Positions 17,913 to 25,684 of a stretch of 64,000 bases of DNA are shown here, piece after piece (position 1 is the stretch's first letter; each line of letters begins with the position of its first letter). Position numbers and translations under genes: made by a program. The notes under the pieces were generated by a model that had not been told where the DNA came from, made no database searches, and saw only the letters and a program-made list of their open reading frames with translations. The stretch covers positions 1,227,499-1,291,498 of the forward strand of contig JADKJU010000002.1 in the NCBI GenBank assembly GCA_016720855.1, given 5' to 3'. Source of the stretch: Betaproteobacteria bacterium. GTDB taxonomy: Bacteria > Pseudomonadota > Gammaproteobacteria > Burkholderiales > Usitatibacteraceae.

Positions 17913-18809
17913 TCACTGCCCGGTGAATTCCAGTGTCCGCCCGCGCGGTATCCGGGCGGTATCCCACCGCCTTGCCGCCTCCTCGAGAATCGCGGCGGGG
18001 CGCCCCGAAGCGCAGACCTCCTGTCCGAGAAACGCCAGCGCGCAGAGCAGGGCGTCCGCCCCGAAGGCCGGGTCGATGGCCGGGGCCAGGGTCTGCTTGG
18101 AGAGTTTCTCGCGGCCGCGGGTCGCCACGGGAAGATGCAGGTAACGGGGAGCGGGAAGCCCCAGTGCTCGCTGCAGGGCCGCCTGCCGGGGCGTGGAATC
18201 GAGGAGGTCCGCGCCGCGCACGACGTCGGTCACGCCCAGATCGGCATCATCGACCACCACGGCGAGCTGGTAGGCGAAGAGTCCGTCGCGGCGATGCACG
18301 ACAAAATCGCCAATGTCGGCGCAAAGGCGCTGTTCGAACCGGCCTTGCACGCGATCCTCGAACACGACGACATCGTCCCCGACGACGAAGCGATCCGCGC
18401 CCGGCGTGCCCGCGGGAATGGCCGCGTGCCGGCAGGTGCCGGGATAGACGACGCCGTCGATGCCGTGCACGCCGGAATCGGCGATTTCCCTGCGCGAGCA
18501 GCGGCAGCGATAGGTGAGTCCGCGGTCGCGCAGGATGTCGAGCGCCTCCTCATAGCGGGCCGTTCGATCGCGCTGGCGCACCACCGGGCCATCCCAGGCG
18601 AGGCCCAGGGCGTCCAGTGTGCGCAGGATCGCGTCTTCCGCGCCGGGGACGGTGCGGGGCGCGTCCACATCCTCGATGCGCAGGTGCCATCGGCCGCCCG
18701 CAGCGCGCGCATCGAGCCAGCTCGCCACGGCCGCGACGAGCGAGCCGAAATGCAGCGGCCCGGTGGGGGAGGGCGCGAAGCGGCCGACGTAATCCACGGC
18801 GGCCTTCAC
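17913..18809 (-). CDS. gluQ: Glutamyl-Q tRNA(Asp) synthetase
   Basis: Paralogue of the glutamyl-tRNA synthetase catalytic core that attaches glutamate to the queuosine base of tRNA(Asp). It lacks the anticodon-binding half: only 298 residues. The class I signatures are GRFAPSPTGPLHFGSL near the N-terminus and REKLSKQT near residue 230. The cysteines CRCS and PGTC form the zinc site typical of the family. I place the start at the GTG at 18809, which overlaps the stop of the LysR gene as GTGA; longer upstream readings run through that gene and are not conserved. Confidence 0.92.
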   Translation of the reverse strand: MKAAVDYVGRFAPSPTGPLHFGSLVAAVASWLDARAAGGRWHLRIEDVDAPRTVPGAEDAILRTLDALGLAWDGPVVRQRDRTARYEEALDILRDRGLTYRCRCSRREIADSGVHGIDGVVYPGTCRHAAIPAGTPGADRFVVGDDVVVFEDRVQGRFEQRLCADIGDFVVHRRDGLFAYQLAVVVDDADLGVTDVVRGADLLDSTPRQAALQRALGLPAPRYLHLPVATRGREKLSKQTLAPAIDPAFGADALLCALAFLGQEVCASGRPAAILEEAARRWDTARIPRGRTLEFTGQ

Positions 18810-19708
18810 GAGAGCAGGGAGGCGGCCACGAGCGGATCCTCGAGTCGCTTCACGAACCATTTCGCCGCCTTGCCGGCCGAGGACGGGCGCCACGCCACCA
18901 CGATCTCCGAGGCCGGCCGGGTCGCTTCCGGCTCCAGGATCACGAGCCGCTGCGCCCAGGCTTCCCGCTCCGCGATCCAGCGCGGAAGCCAGCCCACGCC
19001 AAGCCCGGCGACGTGGGCCGCGACTTTGGCATCGAGTGAAGCCACGGTGAGCACGTCCTGCCCCGAGAGCAGGCCCAGCGTTCGCGGCGGCAACAGCCGG
19101 GAGCTGTCCGCAACACTCACCGCCCGGTATCGAAGGAGCGTTGCTTCCGTAATTGGCAGGGGTTCCTTCGCCAGGGGGTGGAAGGGGGCGGCGACGAGGA
19201 CCATGTCCACGCGTCCCAGCGGGCGCGCGGTGTAGGCGGCGCCGGCCGGCGCGTCGCCCGAAGCGCCGATGGCAAGATCAGCTCGGCCGGAGGCGAGCGC
19301 ATCCCACGTGCCGCCCAGCACCTCGTGCAGGAACTTGAGCCGCGTGCCGGTGTTGGATGCGTAGAACTCGGTCACGATCCCGAAAAGCTTGTCCATGCCG
19401 ATCAGCGTATCGACGGCGATGCGAAGCTCCGCCTCCCAGCCCTTGGCAACCTGGCGCACGCGGCATTCCAGTTCGGCGGCCCCCCGAAGCAGGTGCCGAC
19501 CCTCCTCGAGCAATTCGCGCCCCGCCTCGGTCAGCTTGGCGCGGTGGCCCCGCCGGTCGAACAGCAGGACATCGAGGGCTTCCTCCATTTGCTGAACGGA
19601 GTAAGTGATTGCTGACGGAACCCGGTGCAGTTCGTCCGCCGCGGCCGCGAAGGAACCTCGCCGGTCGATCGCGTCCAGCACCTCCAAGGCATCGAAGGTC
19701 AATTTCAT
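18806..19708 (-). CDS. LysR-family regulator, YhaJ-like
   Basis: Transcription factor of 300 residues: winged helix-turn-helix at residues about 5-65 and an effector domain from about 90. The N-terminal stretch DAIDRRGSFAAAADELHRVP and LLFDRRGHRAKLTEAGR are very close to E. coli YhaJ as I remember it, as is VLGGTWDALASGRADLAIG. YhaJ is encoded next to the pirin-like gene yhaK and senses aromatic compounds; here the gene is divergent from two pirin genes, the same context. It probably regulates the pirin/ene-reductase operon and itself. Its stop overlaps the gluQ start. Confidence 0.9.
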   Translation of the reverse strand: MKLTFDALEVLDAIDRRGSFAAAADELHRVPSAITYSVQQMEEALDVLLFDRRGHRAKLTEAGRELLEEGRHLLRGAAELECRVRQVAKGWEAELRIAVDTLIGMDKLFGIVTEFYASNTGTRLKFLHEVLGGTWDALASGRADLAIGASGDAPAGAAYTARPLGRVDMVLVAAPFHPLAKEPLPITEATLLRYRAVSVADSSRLLPPRTLGLLSGQDVLTVASLDAKVAAHVAGLGVGWLPRWIAEREAWAQRLVILEPEATRPASEIVVAWRPSSAGKAAKWFVKRLEDPLVAASLLS

Positions 19709-19817
19709 TGTCAGAAAATATGAATGAATAGGTGAGAAATGTTCGCTTTCATGACAATAACATCAACCCTATCATGAACATCATCATTCTATGTCAATGC
19801 ATAAAAAGGAGGTCGCC
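19709..19817. promoter_or_regulatory. Divergent LysR/pirin control region
   Basis: This 109-base stretch is markedly AT-rich compared with the rest of the window. It contains TGTCA at 19709-19713 and TGACA at 19752-19756, inverted half-sites that could serve the LysR regulator, and several ATCAT repeats near 19762-19790. I cannot assign -35/-10 boxes with confidence. The region ends in a strong ribosome site, AAGGAGG at 19806-19812. Confidence 0.45.
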
Positions 19818-20516
19818 GTGTTGGAGCTTCGCCGCAGCCAGGACCGGGGCCACGCCAACCACGGGTGGCTCGATTCGTTTCATTCCTTCTCGTTCGCCGA
19901 CTACCACGACCCTCGCCACATGGGGTTTGGTGCCCTGCGCGTCATCAACGAGGACCGGGTTCAGCCCGGGATGGGCTTCGGCACCCACGGTCACCGCGAC
20001 ATGGAAATCATCAGCTACGTCCTCGAAGGCGCGCTCGAGCACAAGGACAGCATGGGCAACGGCTCCGTGATCCGCCCCGGCGATGTCCAGCGCATGAGCG
20101 CCGGGACGGGCGTTCGGCACAGCGAATTCAACCCCTCGGCCGGCGAGGGCGTGCATTTCCTGCAGATCTGGATCGAGCCGGGCGTTCGCGGCGCCGCCCC
20201 GGGATACGAGGAAAGGAACTTCAACGCCGCCTCCAAGCGCGGTCGGCTCGCCCTCATTGCCTCTCCGGACGGGCGCGAGGGCTCGGTCACGATCCACCAG
20301 GACGCGCTCGTTTTCGCCGCGCTTCTCGACGGCGCCGAGACCGCCGTCCATGCGCTCGCTCCGGGACGCAAGGCCTATGTGCACGTCGCGCGCGGGGAAG
20401 TCACGGTGAACGGCCAGCCGCTTAGTGCCGGTGACGCGCTCAAGGCCAATGGCGAGAGCGAGGTCCGTCTCGAAAAGGGCCGGGGCGCCGAGATCCTGGT
20501 GTTCGACCTCGCCTAG
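19818..20516 (+). CDS. Pirin family protein (YhhW/YhaK-like)
   Basis: Bicupin of the pirin family, 232 residues; members bind iron and some act as quercetinases, but the physiological substrate is often unknown. The N-terminal cupin carries GFGTHGHRDMEIISYVLEG and the metal histidines, followed by AGTGVRHSEFNPS. The GTG at 19818, five bases after AGGAGG, aligns exactly with the start of E. coli YhhW and gives the same length; an ATG at 19791 lies in-frame but upstream of that ribosome site. It begins an operon of pirin, pirin, ene-reductase and FMN reductase facing a YhaJ-like regulator, which suggests a role in electrophile or aromatic stress. Confidence 0.9.
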   Translation: MLELRRSQDRGHANHGWLDSFHSFSFADYHDPRHMGFGALRVINEDRVQPGMGFGTHGHRDMEIISYVLEGALEHKDSMGNGSVIRPGDVQRMSAGTGVRHSEFNPSAGEGVHFLQIWIEPGVRGAAPGYEERNFNAASKRGRLALIASPDGREGSVTIHQDALVFAALLDGAETAVHALAPGRKAYVHVARGEVTVNGQPLSAGDALKANGESEVRLEKGRGAEILVFDLA

Positions 20517-20525
20517 GCACACGCG

Positions 20526-21392
20526 ATGCAAGCTGCCGCTTCCCGCGCCGTCGAGCGCGTCATCCATTCCCAGCCCGCTTCCGCCGGCACCTTCAGCGTG
20601 CGCCGCGCACTGCCGGACCGCGAGCGCCAGTCGGTGGGGCCGTGGGTCTTCCTCGACCACTTCGGGCCCTTCCGCGTAGCCGTTGGCGACGAGGGCGTGG
20701 GCCCTCATCCCCATGCAGGCATCGAGACCGTCACCTATCTCCTGACCGGACGCAACGAGCACCGCGATTCCGCGGGGCACGAGGGAATCGTCACGGCCGG
20801 GGGCGCGCAATGGATGACGGCGGGGCGCGGCATCGTGCACTCGGAGCGCCCCCTTGCCGACGGGGCGGGAGAGGTGATCCAGCACGGCATCCAGCTCTGG
20901 ATCTCGCTGCCGCGGGCGCTCAAGATGATGCCGCCCCGCTATCGGGCCATCGATGCCGCGGCGATTGCGGAAACGCGAGTGCCTGGCGCGGAACTCCGGG
21001 TGGTAGCAGGTGAAATCGCGGGCGTGAAGGGCCCGGCGGACACTCTGATGCCGGTGTTCCTCGCGCACGCTTCGGTCGAAGCCGGCGCCACCGTGAATAT
21101 CGACATCGCGGCCTGCCACGAGGCGGCCGCGTACGTGATCGACGGCGAAGGCGGCTTCGGTGCCGGCGGCGAAGCGAAGGCGGCTACCGGCGATCTCGTC
21201 GTCTTCGCGAACGCGGCAGGCGCGCTCGTGGTCGCGAACACCGGCACGAAGGCGCTCGAGCTGATGGTGCTCGGGGGCGCTCCTGCGGAGGGTCCGCTCG
21301 TGTTCCACGGCCCCTTCGTCATGAACAGCATGGAGCAGGTGCGGGCTGCGGAAATCGCGTTTCGCACCGGCCGCATGGGAACCCTGGGATGA
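20526..21392 (+). CDS. Pirin family protein
   Basis: Second pirin paralogue, 288 residues, following the first by nine bases. The cupin 1 metal motif is GPHPHAGIETVTYLLTGRNEHRDS, with GRGIVHSE as the fourth ligand region. The C-terminal cupin ends with the pirin signature LVFHGPFVMNSMEQVRAA. Longer than the first copy and closer to eukaryotic-type pirin. Two divergent pirins in tandem suggest different substrates or a heteromer, but neither can be shown from sequence. Its stop codon is fused to palindrome C. Confidence 0.9.
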   Translation: MQAAASRAVERVIHSQPASAGTFSVRRALPDRERQSVGPWVFLDHFGPFRVAVGDEGVGPHPHAGIETVTYLLTGRNEHRDSAGHEGIVTAGGAQWMTAGRGIVHSERPLADGAGEVIQHGIQLWISLPRALKMMPPRYRAIDAAAIAETRVPGAELRVVAGEIAGVKGPADTLMPVFLAHASVEAGATVNIDIAACHEAAAYVIDGEGGFGAGGEAKAATGDLVVFANAAGALVVANTGTKALELMVLGGAPAEGPLVFHGPFVMNSMEQVRAAEIAFRTGRMGTLG

Positions 21393-21446
21393 AAAGGGGT
21401 CGGATTACCTTGCACGTTGTTGGTGCAAAGCAATCCGACCCCTTTT
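21392..21446. repeat. Palindrome C after pirin stop
   Basis: Arms 21392-21415 and 21423-21446 pair at 22 of 24 positions around a 7-base loop (GTTGTTG). The left arm starts AAAAGGGGTCGG directly on the TGA of the pirin gene. The outer ends match the other palindromes here, while the core differs. It ends in TTTT, so it may attenuate transcription before the ene-reductase gene. Confidence 0.75.
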
Positions 21447-21488
21447 AACCACGCATTCAATCATTCATCACTCACGAGAGAAACGACC

Positions 21489-22574
21489 ATGACAGCAACC
21501 CTTTTCACGCCCGTCACGCTCGGCAGCCTGCAACTGAAGAACCGCGTCGTCATGGCGCCCATGACGCGCAACCGCGCCATCGGCAACGTGCCGAACGCGC
21601 TCATGGAGAAGTACTACGGGGACCGCGCCTGCGCCGGGCTCATCATCACCGAGGGCACGTCGCCCTCGCCCAACGGGCTCGGCTATGCGCGCATCCCGGG
21701 CCTCTTCAGCGACGAGCAGGCGAAGGGCTGGAAGCGCGTGACCGACGCCGTTCATGGAGCCGGCGGGACTATCTTCGTGCAACTGATGCACACCGGGCGC
21801 GTGGGGCACCCGGCAAACCTGCCGTCCGGCGCAAGGATCGTGGCGCCTTCGGCCATCGCCGCGCCGGGCGAGATGTGGACGGACGCCGGAGGCCAGCAGC
21901 CGCATCCAGCGCCGGTCGCGATGAGCGAAGCCGACATCGCGCAGGCGATCGCCGAATATGCCGGCGCGTCGAAGCGCGCGATCGATGCCGGTTTCGACGG
22001 CGTCGAGCTGCATGGCGCGAACGGCTACCTGATCGACCAGTTCCTCAACACCGCCTCCAATCAGCGCACCGACCGCTGGGGCGGCAGCGTCGAGAACCGC
22101 ATCCGATTCGCGGTGGAAGTGGCGAAGGCCGCGGTGGCCGCGATCGGCGCCGGGCGCATCGGCATGCGCATTTCCCCCTATGGCGCCTTCAACGGCATGG
22201 CGCCGGATGCGCAAATGGATGCGTTGTACCTGCGCCTGGTCGACGAGCTGAACGCGCTCGGCGTTGCGTACATTCACGTGGTGGACCACAGCTCGATGGG
22301 GGCGCCGGAAGTGAGCCCCGTTCTGAAGGCGAAGATCCGCGCCGCGTTCAAGGGCAGGTATGTCCTGTCCGGGGGGTACGATGTGGAGCGCGCCAATGCC
22401 GACCTGGAGGCGAAGCGCGGCGACCTTGTCGCATTCGGGCGCCCGTTCATTTCGAACCCGGATCTCGTGAAGAAGCAGCGCAGCGGCGCCGTCCTGGCCG
22501 CGCCGGATTCCGCCACGTTCTATACACCGGGAGCGCATGGATACACCGACTACCCGGAGGGCGTGGTGGTCTGA
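21489..22574 (+). CDS. Old yellow enzyme family alkene reductase (NemA/OYE-like)
   Basis: FMN-dependent ene-reductase, 361 residues, reducing activated C=C bonds (enals, maleimides) or nitro groups with NADPH. The start is LFTPVTLGSLQLKNRVVMAPMTRNRA, which is characteristic. The substrate-anion pair His175/Asn178 is in FDGVELHGANGYLIDQF, with the DRWGGSVENRIRF motif after it and VAFGRPFISNPDLV near the end. ATG at 21489 gives the canonical N-terminus. The FMN reductase gene follows after 34 bases, and the operon is headed by two pirins. By analogy with NemRA it likely handles electrophile stress. Confidence 0.92.
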   Translation: MTATLFTPVTLGSLQLKNRVVMAPMTRNRAIGNVPNALMEKYYGDRACAGLIITEGTSPSPNGLGYARIPGLFSDEQAKGWKRVTDAVHGAGGTIFVQLMHTGRVGHPANLPSGARIVAPSAIAAPGEMWTDAGGQQPHPAPVAMSEADIAQAIAEYAGASKRAIDAGFDGVELHGANGYLIDQFLNTASNQRTDRWGGSVENRIRFAVEVAKAAVAAIGAGRIGMRISPYGAFNGMAPDAQMDALYLRLVDELNALGVAYIHVVDHSSMGAPEVSPVLKAKIRAAFKGRYVLSGGYDVERANADLEAKRGDLVAFGRPFISNPDLVKKQRSGAVLAAPDSATFYTPGAHGYTDYPEGVVV

Positions 22575-22608
22575 CCCGGAGACCGGAAGCACACCGAAGG
22601 AGATCGCC

Positions 22609-23190
22609 ATGGCCCGCATCCTCGTCTTTGCCGGCAGCGCCCGGCGCGATTCGCTCAACAAGAAGCTGGCGCGGGCGGCGGCTGCCTTCGCGCGGGAGGC
22701 GGGGGCCGAGGCGACGTTCGTCGATCTCGACGACTATCCGATCCCGATCTATCACGGCGACCTGGAGGCGGCATCGGGAATGCCGGAGAACGCCGTGAAG
22801 CTTCGCGAATTGTTCCTCGGCTGCGACGGGCTCATCATCGCGTCCCCGGAGAACAACTCGTCGATCACGGCGTTGCTCAAGAACACGATCGACTGGCTAT
22901 CGCGCGACGTGGCGGACGGCAAGGGCGATTCCTCGGGCCTTGCGCCGTGGAAGGGAAAGGTGGCGGGCCTCATGGCCGCCTCGACGGGCGGCTTCGGCGG
23001 CGTCCGGGCGCTGCCGCACCTGCGCCAGGTCCTGTCCGCGCTGGGTGTCATCGTCCTGGGAGCGCAGGTTGCGGTTCCCAAGGCCCACGAGGTCTTCGCG
23101 GCCGATGGCGCGATCGCGGACGAGCGCGTGGCGCGGAACGTCCGCGCGCTCGCCGCGGCCGTCGCGGAAGCGACGAGCAAGCTGAACTGA
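22609..23190 (+). CDS. NADPH-dependent FMN reductase (flavodoxin fold)
   Basis: Flavoprotein of 193 residues in the NADPH-dependent FMN reductase/azoreductase family. It has the phosphate loop FAGSARRDSLNKKLARAA, the ASPENNSSITALLKNTIDWLS motif that stacks on the flavin, and STGGFGGVRALPHLR. It could supply reduced flavin or reduce quinones. ATG at 22609 follows AAGGAGA closely. Last gene of the pirin/ene-reductase operon; its stop is fused to palindrome B, a likely terminator. Confidence 0.9.
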   Translation: MARILVFAGSARRDSLNKKLARAAAAFAREAGAEATFVDLDDYPIPIYHGDLEAASGMPENAVKLRELFLGCDGLIIASPENNSSITALLKNTIDWLSRDVADGKGDSSGLAPWKGKVAGLMAASTGGFGGVRALPHLRQVLSALGVIVLGAQVAVPKAHEVFAADGAIADERVARNVRALAAAVAEATSKLN

Positions 23191-23237
23191 AAAAGGGGAC
23201 AGACCCCATTTCCGGAATTGGGGTCTGTCCCCTTTTC
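23190..23237. repeat. Palindrome B after FMN reductase (likely terminator)
   Basis: Arms 23190-23213 and 23214-23237 pair at 22 of 24 positions. The inner sequence GGGGACAGACCCC and its inverse are shared with palindrome A. As there, the left arm starts on the TGA of the preceding gene. The right end CCCCTTTT supports termination in the plus direction. Confidence 0.8.
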
Positions 23238-23331
23238 TGGTTTTGCCTATCAGCCGGATAGGCAATTCCGATTGGCGCCGCGCGCAAAATCGTCGGAAAA
23301 TATCGCAGGCATCGCAATCAAGGAGATCATC

Positions 23332-23826
23332 GTGGCAAAGAACATGGCGACGGCGGGTTCCATCGACATCGGCATCGCCGAGAAGGACCGCGCGAAGATC
23401 GCGCAGGGACTCTCGCACCTGCTCGCGGACACCTACACGCTTTACCTCAAGACCCACAACTTCCACTGGAACGTGAAGGGCCCGATGTTCCAGACCCTGC
23501 ACCTCATGTTCGAGGCGCAGTACAACGAGCTGGCCCTGGCCGTGGACCTCATCGCCGAGCGCATCCGCGCCCTGGGTTTCCCCGCGCCGGGCACCTACAA
23601 GGCCTATGCGAAGCTTGCCTCGATCCCCGAGACCGACGGCGTCCCCGAGGCTCGCGACATGATCCGGCTGCTCGTGGAAGGGCAGGAGGCGGTCGTGCGC
23701 ACCGCGCGCAAGACCTTCCCGGTCGTGGACAAGGCCGCGGACGAAGCGAGCGCCGATCTGCTGACCCAACGCATGCAGGTCCATGAAAAAACGGCGTGGA
23801 TGCTGCGCGCCCTCCTGGAGAAATAG
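23332..23826 (+). CDS. dps: Dps-family ferritin-like DNA-protection protein
   Basis: Mini-ferritin of 164 residues that forms a 12-mer, oxidises Fe2+ with peroxide and stores iron. The ferroxidase helix motif YLKTHNFHWNVKGPMFQTLH and the partner FEAQYNELALAVDLIAERIR are intact. The basic N-terminal tail is short (MAKNMATAGS), so DNA binding may be weak. GTG at 23332 is chosen because AAGGAGAT sits five bases upstream and gives the usual length. A thioredoxin-like gene starts directly after the stop, so the two are probably translated together. Confidence 0.93.
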   Translation: MAKNMATAGSIDIGIAEKDRAKIAQGLSHLLADTYTLYLKTHNFHWNVKGPMFQTLHLMFEAQYNELALAVDLIAERIRALGFPAPGTYKAYAKLASIPETDGVPEARDMIRLLVEGQEAVVRTARKTFPVVDKAADEASADLLTQRMQVHEKTAWMLRALLEK

Positions 23827-24207
23827 ATGGCCGTCGTCGAACTCACGAAGGAAAACTTCGAGCAGGTGGTGACCTCCAGCGCGACGGTCATCGTGGACTT
23901 CTGGGCGCCGTGGTGCGGCCCTTGCCGCGGCTTCGCGCCCGTGTTCGAGAAGGTCGCGCAAATGCATCCGGACGTGGTGTTCGCCAAGGTGAACACGGAC
24001 GAGGAACAGGAAATCGGCGCGCACTTCCAGATCCGCTCCATCCCCACGCTCATGGTGTTTCGCGAGCAGGTCATCGTCTTCTCGCAGCCCGGCGCGCTGC
24101 CGCAGGGCGCCTTCGAGCAGGTGGTCGAGAAGTCGAAGTCCCTCGACATGGAGATGGTGCGCAAGGAGATGGCGGAGCAGGAAGCCGCGGCGAAGACCGC
24201 ATCGTAG
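23827..24207 (+). CDS. Thioredoxin-like protein with CGPC site
   Basis: A 126-residue thioredoxin-fold protein. The active site WAPWCGPC (Cys30/Cys33) and the cis-proline segment IRSIPTLMVF are canonical. After the fold comes an extra helical C-terminus (about residues 105-126, rich in Glu and Ala) not found in TrxA. It begins at the base following the dps stop codon, which suggests it serves Dps or peroxide defence. It could also be a general disulfide reductase; no signal peptide is present. Confidence 0.88.
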   Translation: MAVVELTKENFEQVVTSSATVIVDFWAPWCGPCRGFAPVFEKVAQMHPDVVFAKVNTDEEQEIGAHFQIRSIPTLMVFREQVIVFSQPGALPQGAFEQVVEKSKSLDMEMVRKEMAEQEAAAKTAS

Positions 24208-24261
24208 GGCCCGCCGCGGCCCGGGCCGGCGGCTTCGCCCCCCTTTGCCGGTGAACTGCCC

Positions 24262-24714
24262 CTAGGCGTCGGAAGCCTTGAGCTTCGCGACCCCCTTGGG
24301 CGCCTTCGTGCCGGACAGGAGCACCACCATGGGCGTTCCGTCCTCCTTCCACGAGCCGACGGCGTCACGGCAGATCTCGACGAACGTGGAGAACTGGTCG
24401 GGGTGGGCCGCGAGCAGGGCGTCGATGTGGTCGTAATAGATCACGTAGCCCGGCGCGTCCACCCATTCCATGTCGGTGAGGCACTCCTCGAGCGCATCCC
24501 AGTTGCCGCCGAAATAGTTGGGGAAGCGCAGCGCCGTGGCCACGTGGTTCAGGAGCTGCTCCTTGCGCGATATGTTCTTTCCCTCGATGTGGAAGAACGC
24601 GAACCTGGCGCGCTTGGCGGCAGCCTGCACTTCGTGGGGCGTGGCGTGCTGCGGCAGGAAGAAGATGCCGCCCGTCTCGTCCTCGAGCAGGTCGTTGAGC
24701 GCATCAAGCGGCAT
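24262..24714 (-). CDS. Barstar-family ribonuclease inhibitor
   Basis: Cytoplasmic inhibitor of guanyl-specific RNases, 150 residues. The barstar core spans residues about 38-135: FFHIEGKNISRKEQLLNHV, then FPNYFGGNWDALEECLTDM, where Asp73 and Glu77 take the places of barstar Asp35 and Asp39 that plug the RNase active site. An N-terminal extension of about 35 residues and a Lys-rich C-terminus flank it. It lies nine bases downstream of an RNase Sa-like gene on the same strand, making a toxin/immunity-type pair: RNase exported, inhibitor kept inside. Confidence 0.9.
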   Translation of the reverse strand: MPLDALNDLLEDETGGIFFLPQHATPHEVQAAAKRARFAFFHIEGKNISRKEQLLNHVATALRFPNYFGGNWDALEECLTDMEWVDAPGYVIYYDHIDALLAAHPDQFSTFVEICRDAVGSWKEDGTPMVVLLSGTKAPKGVAKLKASDA

Positions 24715-24723
24715 GGCCGGGCC

Positions 24724-25089
24724 TCATTCTCGAATCCGCCGGAAAGTGGCGTAGTGATCGTCCGTGTACCAGTATTCGCCGGGGAGGCCGGCGACGATGC
24801 GCCTGGCCCCGCGCGTACGCTCCCCCGGCGTCTTTACCGTGTATTCGCGATAGTAGCCGCGCTTCTGCTTCGGCAGGCGGGCCTCGCGGTTGCCGAAGAC
24901 CACGCCATCCTTGGCGTACGAGTAAGGGCCGCCTTTCCTGATGACGGCGAGCGTCTCTCGTGCCTCCCTCGGAAGCTGGGCGACGCGGATTTCGGCGGCG
25001 GCGGGCGCGACGAACTGCGGGAGGGCAGCCGGCGCGAAGAAGGCAAGGATCGCGGTGACCGCGAGGAACGCCGCCGTGCGCGCTTTCAT
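24724..25089 (-). CDS. Secreted guanyl-specific ribonuclease (RNase Sa/barnase family)
   Basis: Small exported endoribonuclease cutting after guanosine. Residues 1-32 form a signal peptide (MKARTAAFLAVTAILAFFAP). The mature domain follows RNase Sa closely: LPREARETLAVI, KDGVVFGNREARLP, GYYREYTVKTPG, RTRGARRIVAG, YTDDHYATF. The catalytic triad is Glu82, Arg97 and His112. Unlike RNase Sa there is no cysteine in the mature part, hence no disulfide. ATG at 25089 directly precedes the signal peptide; an upstream ATG at 25107 adds six residues. The barstar gene follows nine bases later. Function may be nutrient scavenging or antagonism of neighbours; sequence does not decide. Confidence 0.9.
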   Translation of the reverse strand: MKARTAAFLAVTAILAFFAPAALPQFVAPAAAEIRVAQLPREARETLAVIRKGGPYSYAKDGVVFGNREARLPKQKRGYYREYTVKTPGERTRGARRIVAGLPGEYWYTDDHYATFRRIRE

Positions 25090-25132
25090 GCGGCAACCCG
25101 CGCGCACGCCGAGCCGGCCGGGCGCATCGCCT

Positions 25133-25567
25133 TCATCCGTTCTTCGGGCGGTCGGGGCAATCCGCCTTCAGGCAGTCGGCGTAGAGGTAGAGCGAGTGGT
25201 CGTTGATCGCGAAGCCCCGCTCCCGCGCGATCTTCGCCTGCCGCTTTTCGATCTCGGGATCGTAGAACTCCTCGACCTTGCCGCACTGCAGGCACACGAG
25301 GTGGTCGTGGTGCTTGCCTTCGTTCAGCTCGTAGACGGCCTTTCCGCCCTCGAAGTGGTGGCGCACCAGCAGCCCCGCCTGCTCGAACTGGGTGAGCACG
25401 CGATAGACGGTGGCGAGCCCGATGTCGGCGTGCTCCTCCAGCAGGCGCCGGAAGACGTCTTCGGCGGTGAGGTGGCGGGAGGAGCTCGTCTGGAAAAGGT
25501 CCAGGACGCGAAGCCGCGGCGCGGTGACCTTCAGGCCGGTGCTGCGAAGTTCCTTGGGGTCGCTCAT
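25133..25567 (-). CDS. fur: Ferric uptake regulator Fur
   Basis: Fe2+-dependent repressor, 144 residues. The N-terminal winged helix has KVTAPRLRVLDLFQ and ADIGLATVYRVLTQFEQAGLL. The dimerisation domain has the metal ligands HHFEGGKAVYEL, KHHDHLVCLQCGKVEEF and the second cysteine pair CLKADC, which together form the regulatory and structural sites. It is divergent from bamE, a common arrangement in beta- and gammaproteobacteria, and is separated from the ribonuclease gene by 43 bases. Confidence 0.95.
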   Translation of the reverse strand: MSDPKELRSTGLKVTAPRLRVLDLFQTSSSRHLTAEDVFRRLLEEHADIGLATVYRVLTQFEQAGLLVRHHFEGGKAVYELNEGKHHDHLVCLQCGKVEEFYDPEIEKRQAKIARERGFAINDHSLYLYADCLKADCPDRPKNG

Positions 25568-25651
25568 GGGGGGCTGGGCTCGTGCATTGCTCCGGAATCA
25601 TAACCGCGTTCACCCCCTTCCGGGATAGCGGGAGAATCGGTGCCCCCGCGC

Positions 25652-25657
25652 TATAAT
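25652..25657 (+). promoter_or_regulatory. -10 box of bamE/dapB promoter
   Basis: A perfect TATAAT lies 28 bases before the bamE ATG, in the region divergent from fur. No good -35 is visible 16-18 bases upstream (sequence is G-rich there), so activation or a weak -35 is likely. Confidence 0.5.
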
Positions 25658-25684
25658 GGCCGGCATTTTCCGACCCTGGTTCCC

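Noticed and set aside
14671..18144. 1157-codon frame on the plus strand across the RND and adaptor genes
   Set aside because: It is a shadow of the well-supported minus-strand pump and adaptor; no conserved motif.
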